Shown in pieces: positions 9,425 to 18,693 of a stretch of 60,525 bases of DNA. Made by a program: the position numbers and the translations under genes. The notes under the pieces are model-generated. The model was not told the origin of the DNA, made no database searches, and saw only the letters and a program-made list of their open reading frames with translations. How positions within the stretch are numbered: position 1 is the stretch's first letter; every line of letters begins with the position of its first letter. The DNA is from Verrucomicrobiia bacterium (GTDB taxonomy: Bacteria; Zixibacteria; MSB-5A5; DSPP01): contig DATLYY010000005.1 of NCBI GenBank assembly GCA_035574275.1, positions 1 through 60,525 on the forward strand, written 5' to 3'.

Positions 9425-10753
9425 ATGTCTAAGGTTTTAGTCGCCGACGACTCGGCCACCATCCGCGGGGTGGCGGAATCGCTTTTGCGCCACAACGGCT
9501 ACGAGGTCATTTCCACCTCGGACGGCGCCAAGACCTTGGTGATGGCTAAAAGCCAGAACCCCGATTTGATTTTTCTGGACTACACGATGCCCGGCAAGGA
9601 CGGGCTTGCGGTTTGCCGGGAACTGAAAGCCGATTCGCATACCCGCAATATCCCCGTGATTATGCTTTTGGGAGCCGGCGAAGCCCGCGAGGCGGAGAAG
9701 TTTCTGGCCGCGGGCGCCTCCGATTATTTGTTCAAGCCGTTCGTTCCAAAGGATTTTATTGAAAAAGCCCAGAAGTATCTTTCTCCTTTTGCGCAGGGCT
9801 CCAGCCGGGCCCAGGACACAAGCAAAATCGCCGCATCCTCGCTTCTGGAAGAGGCCCTTTCTTCCACCGGCAAGGAAGAGGAGGAGCTGGATTTGGAAAA
9901 ACTCTTGAGCGCGGCGGCAACCCGTCAACTGGAGGAGGAAACGGGCAAAGTCCCGACCGTTCCGTCCGAGACAACCTCCAAGCCCGCAAATCCGCAAATC
10001 TGGGGGCCCGCCGATCCGGACGAAATGACCATCAAATTATACAGTCAAGAGGAGAAAACCAAACCCAAAGCGCACGAACGCCCCAAGAAAACCGAGCCGT
10101 CCAGAAGCGCGGCCGCACCGTCAAAGTCCGACTCCGACAAGCTCAAACTGGAAAAACAAAAGGAAAAGGATGATTTGATTCTGGCCTCAAACCCGTTCGG
10201 GCTGGGGGAGGAAGAGCTTGACCTCACCTTCAGCGCAGGGGCCTCGCAGGAGGCGCCCCACGATTACGACTGGTTTTTGAAGGAGATGCAAAAGGAATCC
10301 CAAAGCCCCACCCCGCAGGCCAAGAAACCGCATTCCCCCGCGCCTCCGCCGGCGTCCAAACGGAAGGAAGAGACCTCCGAGGAGCTGAAGCTCAAAGTGG
10401 AGGAATTGGGAACCTCCCGGCTGGGGTACGAGCGTTTCATCAACGAGTTCAAAAAGGAAATGACCAAGCTGGAGTCCGAAGAGAAACCGGTTTACGGCGA
10501 AACCAAGATTGATCCCCACGCCGTGGTGGAGGCCCAGCAGAAAGTAAAGACCGACAAGGTTAAAATCGCATCCGCGCCTCCAAGTCCCGCGCCGGCCCCC
10601 GCCCCAGCCGCTCCGGCGGTCAATCCGGAGGAACTCGTGAACCAGGTGGTTTCGGCCGTGGTGAAGGAGGTCGCCCAGCGGCTCTCCTCCCAATTGGACA
10701 AGGAAGAGATTCTGAGGATTTTGCAGGAAAAATTGGGCAAGTCGGGCAAGTAA
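9425..10753 (+). CDS. Response regulator receiver protein with long low-complexity tail
   Basis: From ATG 9425 (preceded by GGGGAGGGG) the protein has 442 residues. Residues 1-120 are a CheY-like receiver: acidic Asp8/Asp9, phospho-acceptor Asp52 in LDYTMPGKDG, and Lys104 in LFKPF. The usual switch Thr/Ser of MLTA is Leu82. Residues 121-400 are Lys/Glu/Pro/Ala-rich and look disordered, with no DNA-binding or enzymatic domain seen. The last 45 residues are predicted helical (EELVNQVVSAVVKEV). Output is probably by protein-protein contact. No histidine kinase is nearby. Confidence 0.88.
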   Translation: MSKVLVADDSATIRGVAESLLRHNGYEVISTSDGAKTLVMAKSQNPDLIFLDYTMPGKDGLAVCRELKADSHTRNIPVIMLLGAGEAREAEKFLAAGASDYLFKPFVPKDFIEKAQKYLSPFAQGSSRAQDTSKIAASSLLEEALSSTGKEEEELDLEKLLSAAATRQLEEETGKVPTVPSETTSKPANPQIWGPADPDEMTIKLYSQEEKTKPKAHERPKKTEPSRSAAAPSKSDSDKLKLEKQKEKDDLILASNPFGLGEEELDLTFSAGASQEAPHDYDWFLKEMQKESQSPTPQAKKPHSPAPPPASKRKEETSEELKLKVEELGTSRLGYERFINEFKKEMTKLESEEKPVYGETKIDPHAVVEAQQKVKTDKVKIASAPPSPAPAPAPAAPAVNPEELVNQVVSAVVKEVAQRLSSQLDKEEILRILQEKLGKSGK

Positions 10754-10879
10754 TTTTATTCCTACTCAAGTTCAATCGTAACAAGAATAAATTTTACCGC
10801 GGGCGGAAATTCTTTTTTTTGCGTCGAAAAAACATATATTTTGGGAACGGATGATTACTAAAAAGGGTTAAAGAAACGT

Positions 10880-11623
10880 ATGTTCACGGAAAACATCAGC
10901 TTGCTGGCGGCGTTGGGGGCTGGTTTCATTTCATTCATTTCCCCCTGCGTTTTGCCTTTGATTCCCGGCTATCTGTCCTTTATTTCCGGGGTTTCCGTGG
11001 CCGATATGAGTGCCGCCGAAAAACGAGCAGAGGTTCTGCGCAAAGTGGCCCTAAGCTCGTTCATCTTCGTTTTGGGTTTTTCGGCCGTGTTCATAACCCT
11101 GGGGGCTTCCGCCACGGCGGTTGGGAAATTTCTGCTCTCCAACAAAATCGGTCTGTTTAACCGGATTGCCGGAGTCGTCATCGTGATTTTGGGACTGCAC
11201 GTCATGGGGGTCATCCGCATCCCGTTTTTGAATTATGAAAAGCGGATTCAAACCCGCAGCAAGCCGCTGGGGGCCTTGGGCACCTTTCTGGTGGGCGTCG
11301 CTTTTGCATTCGGCTGGACCCCCTGCATCGGGCCGATTTTGGGAGGGATTTTGGGGCTGGCCGCCAATCAGGGGACGGTGGGGCAGGGGATGCTGCTATT
11401 GACGTTTTATTCTTTGGGCCTCGGCATTCCATTTCTGATTACCGCGGTCAGCTTCAACTGGTTTATCGGTTTTTCCGGTTTTTTTAAAAAACATTTCCGC
11501 ACCATCGAAATTGTCTCCGGCCTGCTTCTGGTCGGCATCGGCGTGCTCATCTTCTTCAACCGCCTCGGCGCTTTGGGCAACTGGCTTCTGGAAACCTTCC
11601 CCGCCCTGCAGAATATCGGCTGA
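10880..11623 (+). CDS. ccdA: CcdA, cytochrome c biogenesis / thiol electron carrier
   Basis: A 247-residue inner-membrane protein with six hydrophobic helices. The paired redox cysteines are Cys23 (FISPCVLPLIPGYL) and Cys149 (GWTPCIGPILGG), the hallmark of the CcdA/DsbD beta domain. It passes electrons from cytoplasmic thioredoxin to periplasmic thiol proteins, often for cytochrome c maturation. No other cytochrome genes are adjacent. trxA at 5.1 kb could be its donor (inference). Confidence 0.93.
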   Translation: MFTENISLLAALGAGFISFISPCVLPLIPGYLSFISGVSVADMSAAEKRAEVLRKVALSSFIFVLGFSAVFITLGASATAVGKFLLSNKIGLFNRIAGVVIVILGLHVMGVIRIPFLNYEKRIQTRSKPLGALGTFLVGVAFAFGWTPCIGPILGGILGLAANQGTVGQGMLLLTFYSLGLGIPFLITAVSFNWFIGFSGFFKKHFRTIEIVSGLLLVGIGVLIFFNRLGALGNWLLETFPALQNIG

Positions 11624-11769
11624 TACGGCCCTTCGCCGGGGATACCTCCAAGCGTTTTTATTTTGCTTCGCACTCGTTAGGCAAAAGAGAGAAAAAGCTC
11701 GCTCTTATCTGAGCGAACGTAGCGGGTTTCCACTGCCTTGGCTTCTTGGGCGCCGGATAGGCAATACAT

Positions 11770-12681
11770 TTACTTCATAAACTGTTCATACAACAGTCGA
11801 GAAATTTTGGCCACGGCCAAGGTAGCCATATTGTCCGGCTGTTCCCCCAAGTCGGCGGAGTTATCGCAAAAGATGGCATAGACGTAACTTCCTTTGGCGG
11901 AAGAGACGATCCCCACGTCGATTTTGCGGTCGTCCAAAGAGCCGGTCTTGTTGGCAATCCAGAGGGAGGTATCTTCCGTAAACGGCAGAAAACGGGCGGC
12001 CTGCGACTTGTCCATTTGATTTCTCATAATGGCAATCATCTCCTCCGAGGCCTTTTTGTTTACCGTTTCGCCGCGCACCAGTTTTTCCAGAAGCAGAACC
12101 ATGTCGGTCGGGCTGCTTACGCCGATGCCGAACCGGCGCGCCTCTTCCGTGTTCTTCTTGGTCTTGAGCGAGTAGAGCTTGTTGAGCAATTTGGTGTTCT
12201 TCAAGCCGAGCTGCCGCATCCGGCGGTTGACCGCCTCCAGTTTTTCATCATGAGTATTGCCCAACTGGTCAATGACATAGTTGGTTGCCGTGTTGTCACT
12301 CAAAATTATCATCAATGTGGCGATGTCGATAAGCTGGAGGGTTTGACCTTGGTGAAAGAACCGTAAAACACCATCGCCGGGCACGCTGGTTTCCGCCGAA
12401 AGGGGGACGGGCTTTTCCGGCTGCAATTTCCCTTCCTGGAACTGTTGGAACAACTCTACCAATACCGGCAGCTTGATGACGCTGGCCGTTGGGAAAAGGG
12501 TATCCGCGTTGACGGCAATCGTTTCGCCGGTGGTGAGCGATTTGGCCGCCAGTCCGACACGGCCGCCAAATTCGTCGGCATAACCTTGAATTCGCGTTTT
12601 CCAATCCGCAGTATCTTCAGCGCTCACGGCGACTTGAAGAGACATAGATGCGAGCAGCATTAGAAAAGAAATTTTCCGCAT
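11770..12681 (-). CDS. Secreted class A beta-lactamase-like serine hydrolase
   Basis: 303 residues with a signal peptide (about 1-21, ending AVSA). The penicillin-binding fold motifs are SVIK with nucleophile Ser67 and Lys70, SDN at 128-130, and KTG at 245-247. The omega-loop ExxxN of true class A enzymes is not recognisable around residues 165-185 (SLKTKKNTEEARRFG). It may therefore be a beta-lactamase relative with another periplasmic substrate rather than an efficient antibiotic hydrolase. It is divergent from the ECF sigma gene. Confidence 0.85.
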   Translation of the reverse strand: MRKISFLMLLASMSLQVAVSAEDTADWKTRIQGYADEFGGRVGLAAKSLTTGETIAVNADTLFPTASVIKLPVLVELFQQFQEGKLQPEKPVPLSAETSVPGDGVLRFFHQGQTLQLIDIATLMIILSDNTATNYVIDQLGNTHDEKLEAVNRRMRQLGLKNTKLLNKLYSLKTKKNTEEARRFGIGVSSPTDMVLLLEKLVRGETVNKKASEEMIAIMRNQMDKSQAARFLPFTEDTSLWIANKTGSLDDRKIDVGIVSSAKGSYVYAIFCDNSADLGEQPDNMATLAVAKISRLLYEQFMK

Positions 12682-12829
12682 AGGACCCTCTTTTAGGGTT
12701 TATCATGGTGAACGGTTGGCCCGCTTGTCAGCATCCCAAGGAAAATAACGGCAGAAGCCCCGCCGGGCAAGGCGATCCGGGACGCTTTACTTTTCTCGTT
12801 GGCCGCCCTACCTTTCACGGCGAGCGAAG

Positions 12830-13405
12830 ATGGCAGGAGAGAACCACAAGGAATTTGAACAACTCGCACTGCCCCACGCCGATGCGCTCTTGCGCACGGC
12901 TTTGCGGATGACCCGCAATTCCTCCGATGCGGAGGACTTGGTGCAGGAAACCTACCTGAAAGCGTACCGTTTCTTTAACCGGTTCGAACAGGGGACCAAC
13001 ATCCGGGCCTGGCTTTTCAAAATTATGACCAACCTTTTCATCAACTCCTACCGGGACAAGGCCAAGCGCCCGGAAGAAACCTCCTTTGACGACATGGAAG
13101 AGTTTTCCCTCTACAGCAAGATCGCGGGGGGGGCCCAAAAAGACGGAACCAATCCGGAAAAGGAGTTGTTTGATAAGCTGTACGGCGACGAAGTTCAGAA
13201 AGCGCTGGACCGCCTGCCGGAAGAGTTCAAAATGGTCGTTTTATTGAATTTTGTTGAAGGTTTTTCCTATCAGGAAATAGCCGAAATTCTGGGGATTGAG
13301 TTGGGTACCGTCAAATCCCGCCTGCACCGTGGCCGCAAGCTTTTGCAAAAAGCGCTCTGGGAGTTTGCCAAAAAATCCGGTTTTGCCAGGGAAAAAAGCG
13401 AATAA
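12830..13405 (+). CDS. ECF RNA polymerase sigma factor
   Basis: A 191-residue sigma-70 family protein with only domains sigma2 and sigma4. Region 2 spans about residues 33-76 (DAEDLVQETYLKAYRFF, NIRAWLFKIMTN) and region 4 about 130-173 (LPEEFKMVVLLNFVEGFSY, GTVKSRLHRGR). The sequence resembles the SigR/RpoE-like stress group. The stop codon overlaps the anti-sigma start by one base (TAATG), so the pair is translationally coupled and the cognate inhibitor is the next gene. Confidence 0.94.
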   Translation: MAGENHKEFEQLALPHADALLRTALRMTRNSSDAEDLVQETYLKAYRFFNRFEQGTNIRAWLFKIMTNLFINSYRDKAKRPEETSFDDMEEFSLYSKIAGGAQKDGTNPEKELFDKLYGDEVQKALDRLPEEFKMVVLLNFVEGFSYQEIAEILGIELGTVKSRLHRGRKLLQKALWEFAKKSGFAREKSE

Positions 13406-14181
13406 TGGACTGCCGCAAAGCCGCCCAATACCTGTACGAATACGTGGACCGGGAACTGGACGGCCAGACGATGGCCGAGGTGGAGGCCCATTTAAAGCTC
13501 TGCAGCCATTGTTTCGACGCTTTTGACATGGAATTCAAAATCAAGGAACTGGTGCGCCAGCGCTCGGTTGCCTCGCCGCAGGCGGAGCAGTTGAAGGTGC
13601 GGATTTTGACGGAGCTCGCGACCATCGCCTCCCAGCCGGAAAAAACGGAGCCGAAATCGAACCGAATTTGGCTCTGGGGCGGGACGGCCGCCGCCGCGGC
13701 CGCCGTGGTGCTCTTTTTTGCCTTCGGCCTGCCGGATTTGGGCGGCTCTTCTGATCCGCTCGTTCTGCAGGCGGCCGCCGAGCATACCAATCATCTTTCG
13801 GTCAATACCCCGCAACTGCCCGAAGCGGTTTCCATCGATTCCGTCAACGCCGTTTTGACCTCCCTTTTGGGATTTAACCCGGAGATAAACGAGTTGAAAT
13901 TCTCCGGCCAGCTTAAAGCCTTCCACGCCGGCGCCTGGAACGGCAAGCCGGCCGCCTGTTTGTATTTTACCGGTCCGGATGGAGAAGGGATTTCCTTTTT
14001 AATCTGTAAAGAGCCGGCGGCGCTTCCAAAAGGGGAAAAATACAACCGTAACGGCAGGGAATACATCGTCGCGGAGCATAAAGGGGCGCGTATGGCCTTC
14101 TGGGTCTGGGACGGCATGCTCTGCTGCAGCGTTGGCAATTGTTCGGAAAAAGAACTTTTGGATTTCACCGGCTCGGTTTAG
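13405..14181 (+). CDS. Membrane-anchored anti-sigma factor with zinc-finger (ZAS) domain
   Basis: 258 residues. The N-terminal anti-sigma domain has the zinc motif His29-x3-Cys33-x2-Cys36, with an additional Cys3. A membrane helix rich in Ala spans about 88-109, leaving a 150-residue extracytoplasmic domain without a family I recognise. It should hold the upstream sigma factor at the membrane until an envelope or redox cue acts. The periplasmic region has a few paired Cys (CICK-like spacing is not clear), so the signal is unknown. Confidence 0.9.
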   Translation: MDCRKAAQYLYEYVDRELDGQTMAEVEAHLKLCSHCFDAFDMEFKIKELVRQRSVASPQAEQLKVRILTELATIASQPEKTEPKSNRIWLWGGTAAAAAAVVLFFAFGLPDLGGSSDPLVLQAAAEHTNHLSVNTPQLPEAVSIDSVNAVLTSLLGFNPEINELKFSGQLKAFHAGAWNGKPAACLYFTGPDGEGISFLICKEPAALPKGEKYNRNGREYIVAEHKGARMAFWVWDGMLCCSVGNCSEKELLDFTGSV

Positions 14182-14276
14182 CACCATTTTCCAATTTCCA
14201 AACTTCCTTTGAGTCCTTTGGCATCCCTAAGGGGTTGATTTATCTTTTTGGAGCGTTACATTGATGCAGGGCTTGT

Positions 14277-15008
14277 ATGAACAATTCTGAACGCGCGCTC
14301 GTAATTCTGGCACGGGAACCGGAAGAGGGAAAGGTCAAAACCCGCCTGAACCAGGATCTTTCCGCCCGGGACACCCTTGATTTATATCAGGCCCTTGTGC
14401 TGGACACCCTTCATTTGGCAATCTCCGCCGAAGTGGGGCATTTGTACGTGGCCTGTCTGGCAAACGGCCCCAAGGTTCATCTGAATGAATTGCTGCAAAA
14501 CTTCGCTTCGGAACTCAAGGGGAAAAAACGGGAGTTCTTGAAGGAGAAGCTGGTGCTGACCGACCAGCGCGGCCGCCAGCTGGGAGAGCGGCTGGAGAAG
14601 ACCTTCCGCCAGGTATTTAACGAAGGGTACAAGGAGGTCGTCGTCATCGGCATTGACAGTCCCAGTTTGCCAAAGAAAACGCTGGACCGGGCCTTCAAGG
14701 TGCTGCACAAAAAGGACGTGGTGCTGGGGCCGACTCTGGATGGCAGTTATTATCTTATCGGCCTCAAGAAACCGCATCCCCGGCTTTTTGAAAACATTCC
14801 CTGGGGTACGGGTGGGGTGTACCGCGAAACGGTGGAGCGGATTAAAAAGCTGGGCCTTGAGTGGGAGGAGCTTGAGCTGTGGTACGACGTGGACACCACC
14901 GACGATTTGGAATTTTTGGTGCGGGACATTAATCAGCTCCGTATGGCGGGGGATGAGAAAAGTTTAAAGCACACCGAAGAAGTTTTGGCCAGAATCCTTC
15001 AGACGTAA
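14277..15008 (+). CDS. DUF2064 / TIGR04282-type nucleotidyl- or glycosyltransferase-like protein
   Basis: 243 residues with a GT-A-like fold. Landmarks are LVILAREPEEGKVKTRL near the N-terminus, VVVIGIDSPSLP (the DSP metal-binding region), VLGPTLDGSYYLIGLK, and LWYDVDTTDDL near the C-terminus. Members were named after arsenosugar biosynthesis gene clusters, but most have no proven function. Its stop overlaps the start of the creatininase-family gene by one base (TAATG). Confidence 0.85.
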   Translation: MNNSERALVILAREPEEGKVKTRLNQDLSARDTLDLYQALVLDTLHLAISAEVGHLYVACLANGPKVHLNELLQNFASELKGKKREFLKEKLVLTDQRGRQLGERLEKTFRQVFNEGYKEVVVIGIDSPSLPKKTLDRAFKVLHKKDVVLGPTLDGSYYLIGLKKPHPRLFENIPWGTGGVYRETVERIKKLGLEWEELELWYDVDTTDDLEFLVRDINQLRMAGDEKSLKHTEEVLARILQT

Positions 15009-15730
15009 TGAAGCTGGCCCACCTGACCTGGCAGGAATTCGGTGAGGTCGTGCCGGCCCTGCGCGAGACGGCGATTCTGCCCGTCGGCACCATCGAAGCC
15101 CACGGCGTCACTTCCCTCGCCACCGACGTCCTAATCCCCGAAAAAATTGCGGAAGAAATTGCCGATCGTTTGAAGGCCGTCGTGCTCCCCGCCGTCCCCT
15201 ACGGCATCACCCGCTCCCTTTACGGCTATCCCGGTTCCCTCACCGTCCGTCCGGCGACTTTTGAGGCCTACATTTCCGAAATCATCGATTCCTGCTTTGA
15301 CCACAAATTCAAAAAACTGGTGATTTTGAACGGCCACGGCGGGAACAGTTCTTCGCTAAACAAGGTTGGATTGGAAGGATTCCACCGCACCGGGCTGAAA
15401 GTCGCCGTGGTGCACTGGTGGATTTTGGCAACGGAGGTTTGCAAGAACGTGTACGGGCAATCGGGCGGGCACGCCGCCTTGGATGAAAACGCCTTCATTC
15501 TGGCCTTTTGGCCGGAATTGGTGAAAAAGGAGCGCTACAAACCGGAAATGGTTTATCCCAACAAGGAAGGAATCGAGGCGTATCCCAATCCCGGTTCCAT
15601 CATCACCTACGCAAAGGGAGAGGGGTATCCGGATTTTGACCCGGTCAAAGCCAAGCAGTATGCCTTGGGAGCGATTGAAAAAGTGGCCGCCCATCTCGAA
15701 GAGGTCTTTCAGCGCTGGGAAAGAATTTAA
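15008..15730 (+). CDS. Creatininase-family metal amidohydrolase
   Basis: 240 residues. Metal ligands typical of the family are visible: Glu30 and His32 in PVGTIEAHG, Asp40 in LATDVLI, then LNGHGGNSSSLN, and a GHAALDENAF segment. Members include creatininase, the mycofactocin peptidase MftE and the archaeal FAPy-deformylase ArfB. Here it overlaps by one base with a GTP cyclohydrolase II gene, which makes a role with pterin or riboflavin precursors worth considering (inference). Confidence 0.88.
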   Translation: MKLAHLTWQEFGEVVPALRETAILPVGTIEAHGVTSLATDVLIPEKIAEEIADRLKAVVLPAVPYGITRSLYGYPGSLTVRPATFEAYISEIIDSCFDHKFKKLVILNGHGGNSSSLNKVGLEGFHRTGLKVAVVHWWILATEVCKNVYGQSGGHAALDENAFILAFWPELVKKERYKPEMVYPNKEGIEAYPNPGSIITYAKGEGYPDFDPVKAKQYALGAIEKVAAHLEEVFQRWERI

Positions 15731-16458
15731 TGTCCCTGTCCAAAGAGCAGATTAAAAAAATATTATCCGAGAATGAAAAGCACATCTGCCCGGAATGCAC
15801 GCTTTGCGTACGGATTGTGGCGGTTGCCGGCCTGCCTTCCCGCTTCGGCCAGTTTCAAGTCGTCGCCTTTCACAACAATTTCGACAATTTGGACCATGCC
15901 GCGTTTCTTGCCGGTGACGTTTACGGCGCCGAAAACGTTCCGGTCCGCCTGCATTCCGAATGTTTGACCGGCGACGTGGCCGGTTCGTTGCGCTGCGACT
16001 GCCGGGAGCAGCTGGAAGCGGCCCTCGACTACATCGGCCGGCAGAACTTCGGCATCCTTTTGTATTTGCGGCAGGAGGGGCGGGGGATCGGGCTTTCCAA
16101 CAAAATAAAGGCCTACGCCCTGCAGGAGGAGGGTCTGGACACTTTCGATGCCAACCGGGCCTTGGGCTTCCGCGAAGATGAGCGGGACTACCGCATCGCC
16201 GCCCATATGCTCGCCTCCCTGAAGGTCCGCTCGATAAAGCTTTTGACCAACAACCCCCAAAAAATCAAGCAATTGACCGATTTGGGCATCAACGTTGTCG
16301 AACGGATACCCCTCATCGTTACCCCCAACGAGTTCAACCGCCGCTACCTCGAAACCAAAGCCAGCCGGGGTGCACACCTATTGGGAGACAAAAGCTCGCT
16401 CCGGTTTCTGGAGCAGATGGATGAACTTTTGGTTGACGAGGACGGGAAAAACAGTTAA
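15730..16458 (+). CDS. ribA: GTP cyclohydrolase II
   Basis: RibA opens GTP to the pyrimidine precursor of riboflavin, releasing formate and pyrophosphate. Zinc ligands Cys78, Cys89 and Cys91 (HSECLTGDVAGSLRCDC) are present, as are RQEGRGIGLSNKIKAY and LLTNNPQKIKQL. The tyrosine matching E. coli Tyr105 is kept (Tyr129), which argues for complete formate release. Compared with E. coli (196 residues) it has an N-terminal extension of about 30 residues with C20-P-E-C23-T-L-C26, an unusual cysteine cluster. No DHBP synthase domain is fused. Confidence 0.93.
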   Translation: MSLSKEQIKKILSENEKHICPECTLCVRIVAVAGLPSRFGQFQVVAFHNNFDNLDHAAFLAGDVYGAENVPVRLHSECLTGDVAGSLRCDCREQLEAALDYIGRQNFGILLYLRQEGRGIGLSNKIKAYALQEEGLDTFDANRALGFREDERDYRIAAHMLASLKVRSIKLLTNNPQKIKQLTDLGINVVERIPLIVTPNEFNRRYLETKASRGAHLLGDKSSLRFLEQMDELLVDEDGKNS

Positions 16459-16522
16459 AGTAATACTTTAACCTATTTCTCGATGAACCGGAGCGTCAGG
16501 AGCTACTCTTGACCCGGCTTTC

Positions 16523-17785
16523 TTACCGGTGGCGCAGCCAGCGCACAAGCTCCGGCAAAGTCGGGCGTTTGCCGTACATCAAAATCCCCACCCGGAAAAT
16601 CTTGGCCGCCAGCCAGCCCATGGCCAGAATCGACAGGAACATTATGGCGTAGCTGGCCAAGAGCTCCGGCCAGGAAGGGGGAAGGTAGGAAATCCGCATC
16701 ACCATCAATGTCGGCGTGAAAAAGGGAATAAGGGAGAGAACGGTAATCCACCCGGCATTGGGGTTTTGGGCCACCAAAAATCCAATCATCATCGGAAGCA
16801 CCATCGCCCAGACAATCGGCGCCACCATGCTTTGCACCTCCTGATCGGAGTTGGAAATGGCCCCCAGAATGGTGAAGATGGACATGAAGAAAAAATAGCC
16901 GAGCAAAAGGTAGACTACAAAATTGACCAGAAGCAGCGGGTTGAAAACGTTTTTTATGTTTTCCATCTCCAGCATCCGCACGAGCGGGGCGCCGAAAAGA
17001 AATCCCAGGAAGAACATCGCCAGAACTCCGGATAGGGCTGCGGCGCCCAACCCGATCGTTTTTCCCATCAGCAACTGAAACGGCGTGGCCGAGGAGGTGA
17101 GCACCTCGATGATGCGGGTGTTTTTCTCCTCCACGATGGAGCGGGCCAGGTGCTGGCCGTATCCCAAAACAGTGGTGAAGAGCAGGATGACCAGAAAAAA
17201 GGAGGTGAGGTATACGGTAAAAAAGCTGGTTTTTGTCGTCCCCTTTTCAGTCACTTGCCGCAGTTCGATTTCCACGTCCGATAGCAGGCTTTTCAAATTC
17301 CCTACGGTCACTCCCTGTTTTTCCAATCGCCGGGCGACCACCAAATCGTGCATGCGATTTTCCAGCCGGTTCTGGGTCACCACGTTTCCCGCCGAGCGGG
17401 TGTAATATACCGGCGGGGTGCCGGTATCAATTCCGGCCGGTATGAAAAGATAGCCGTCCAGTTCCTTTTTCAAAATCCGGCCGCGGAGTTGCTCTTCCTC
17501 CTGTTTGAGCGTCGCCAACTGATAAGGCACTTGAGAGAGGATATAGGCTCTCTCGCCTCCCGGCAGGGTGTCCACCAACACGCTGTCCAGCTTGTTGTAA
17601 AGCCAGCCGGTCTGGTCGATTATGGCCATCCGCTGCTGCGGCTCCTTCGACTTTCGGGCCAGAAAAGCGGGAAGAAACATGAAGGCCCCCAGAATGAGCG
17701 GCCCCAAAAAAATGCCGATGACAAACCCCTTGGTTTTCACCATCCCAAAAAATTCCTTCTTGGTGACCACCCACAGATTTCTCAT
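16523..17785 (-). CDS. ABC-2 type exporter permease (NatB-like)
   Basis: 420 residues. A first helix of about 23 residues is near the N-terminus (FVIGIFLGPLILGAFMFLPA), then a large extracytoplasmic domain of about 150 residues and five or six further helices near the C-terminus. VEEKNTRIIEVLTSSATPFQLLMGK is the typical NatB signature region. It pairs with the ATPase encoded immediately upstream; the ATPase stop overlaps this start by 4 bases. It could export Na+, lipid or peptide; the cargo is unknown. Confidence 0.88.
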   Translation of the reverse strand: MRNLWVVTKKEFFGMVKTKGFVIGIFLGPLILGAFMFLPAFLARKSKEPQQRMAIIDQTGWLYNKLDSVLVDTLPGGERAYILSQVPYQLATLKQEEEQLRGRILKKELDGYLFIPAGIDTGTPPVYYTRSAGNVVTQNRLENRMHDLVVARRLEKQGVTVGNLKSLLSDVEIELRQVTEKGTTKTSFFTVYLTSFFLVILLFTTVLGYGQHLARSIVEEKNTRIIEVLTSSATPFQLLMGKTIGLGAAALSGVLAMFFLGFLFGAPLVRMLEMENIKNVFNPLLLVNFVVYLLLGYFFFMSIFTILGAISNSDQEVQSMVAPIVWAMVLPMMIGFLVAQNPNAGWITVLSLIPFFTPTLMVMRISYLPPSWPELLASYAIMFLSILAMGWLAAKIFRVGILMYGKRPTLPELVRWLRHR

Positions 17786-18693
17786 TTTCCCTCCGATCCC
17801 CGCACCGCCTCGATGAAAATGTTGTGCAATGAGGGCTCCATCAGTTCAAACCGGTGCACGACGCTCCGGCTGGTTATTTCCTGCAACAGTTTTTGCGAAT
17901 TGCCTCCATTGACGAGGCGAACCTCCTTATAAGCGCCGTAGTCGTCCACCCGCGCCACGCCGGGGAGCCCGGACAAGTAGGAAGAATCCCCCTCGACCGA
18001 TACGGCGAGCGAGGATTTGCCGAAGCCCCGTTTCACCTCCGAAAGCCGCCCGTCCAAAACTTTCCGCCCTCGATTAATGAGACAGATATATTCGCACAAC
18101 CGTTCGGCGCTGTCCATCTGGTGGGTGGAGAAAAGAATCGTGGAACCCTTGGCTTTCAACTCCAGAATGGTATCCTTCAGCAAATCCATGCTGATGGGGT
18201 CAAGACCCGAAAAGGGTTCGTCCAGAATCAAAAGCCTGGGCTCGTGCAAAACCGTGCAGATGAACTGAACCTTCTGCTGCATTCCCTTGGAAAGCTCTTC
18301 CCCTTTTTTCTTCAACCAATCCTTCAATCCCAAGCGCTCCGCCCATTCAGATCCCCGGCGTTTGGACTCTTTGGAGGAAAGCCCCTTCAATTCGCCGAAG
18401 TAACTCAACAAGTCAAGGATTTTCATTTTCTTGAAAATTCCCCGTTCCTCCGGCAGATAACCAATTTGTTTTTTCAGCTCCTCGGAAAAGGGCTTGCCGC
18501 CGATTTCGATTCGGCCGGAATCCGGCGCGATGATGTTCAAAAGCATTCGAATGGTGGTGGTTTTCCCCGCGCCGTTTGGCCCCAAAATGCCGTAAACCGA
18601 ACCGGCGGGCACTTCCAACGAGAGGGAATCAACGGCTCTAAAGGCGCCGAAACTTTTGCAAATCGAGTCGATTTTTAGATAAACTTCAGCCAT
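17782..18693 (-). CDS. ABC transporter ATP-binding protein (NatA-like)
   Basis: 303 residues from ATG 18693; an ATG four codons upstream also exists but adds little. Walker A GPNGAGKTT is at 38-46. The signature is LSKGMQQKVQ and Walker B LLILDEPFSGLDP. The C-terminal 80 residues form the accessory domain seen in ABC-2 drug and sodium exporters. It is co-transcribed with the permease that follows. The 150-base gap to the next gene is divergent. Confidence 0.93.
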   Translation of the reverse strand: MAEVYLKIDSICKSFGAFRAVDSLSLEVPAGSVYGILGPNGAGKTTTIRMLLNIIAPDSGRIEIGGKPFSEELKKQIGYLPEERGIFKKMKILDLLSYFGELKGLSSKESKRRGSEWAERLGLKDWLKKKGEELSKGMQQKVQFICTVLHEPRLLILDEPFSGLDPISMDLLKDTILELKAKGSTILFSTHQMDSAERLCEYICLINRGRKVLDGRLSEVKRGFGKSSLAVSVEGDSSYLSGLPGVARVDDYGAYKEVRLVNGGNSQKLLQEITSRSVVHRFELMEPSLHNIFIEAVRGSEGK

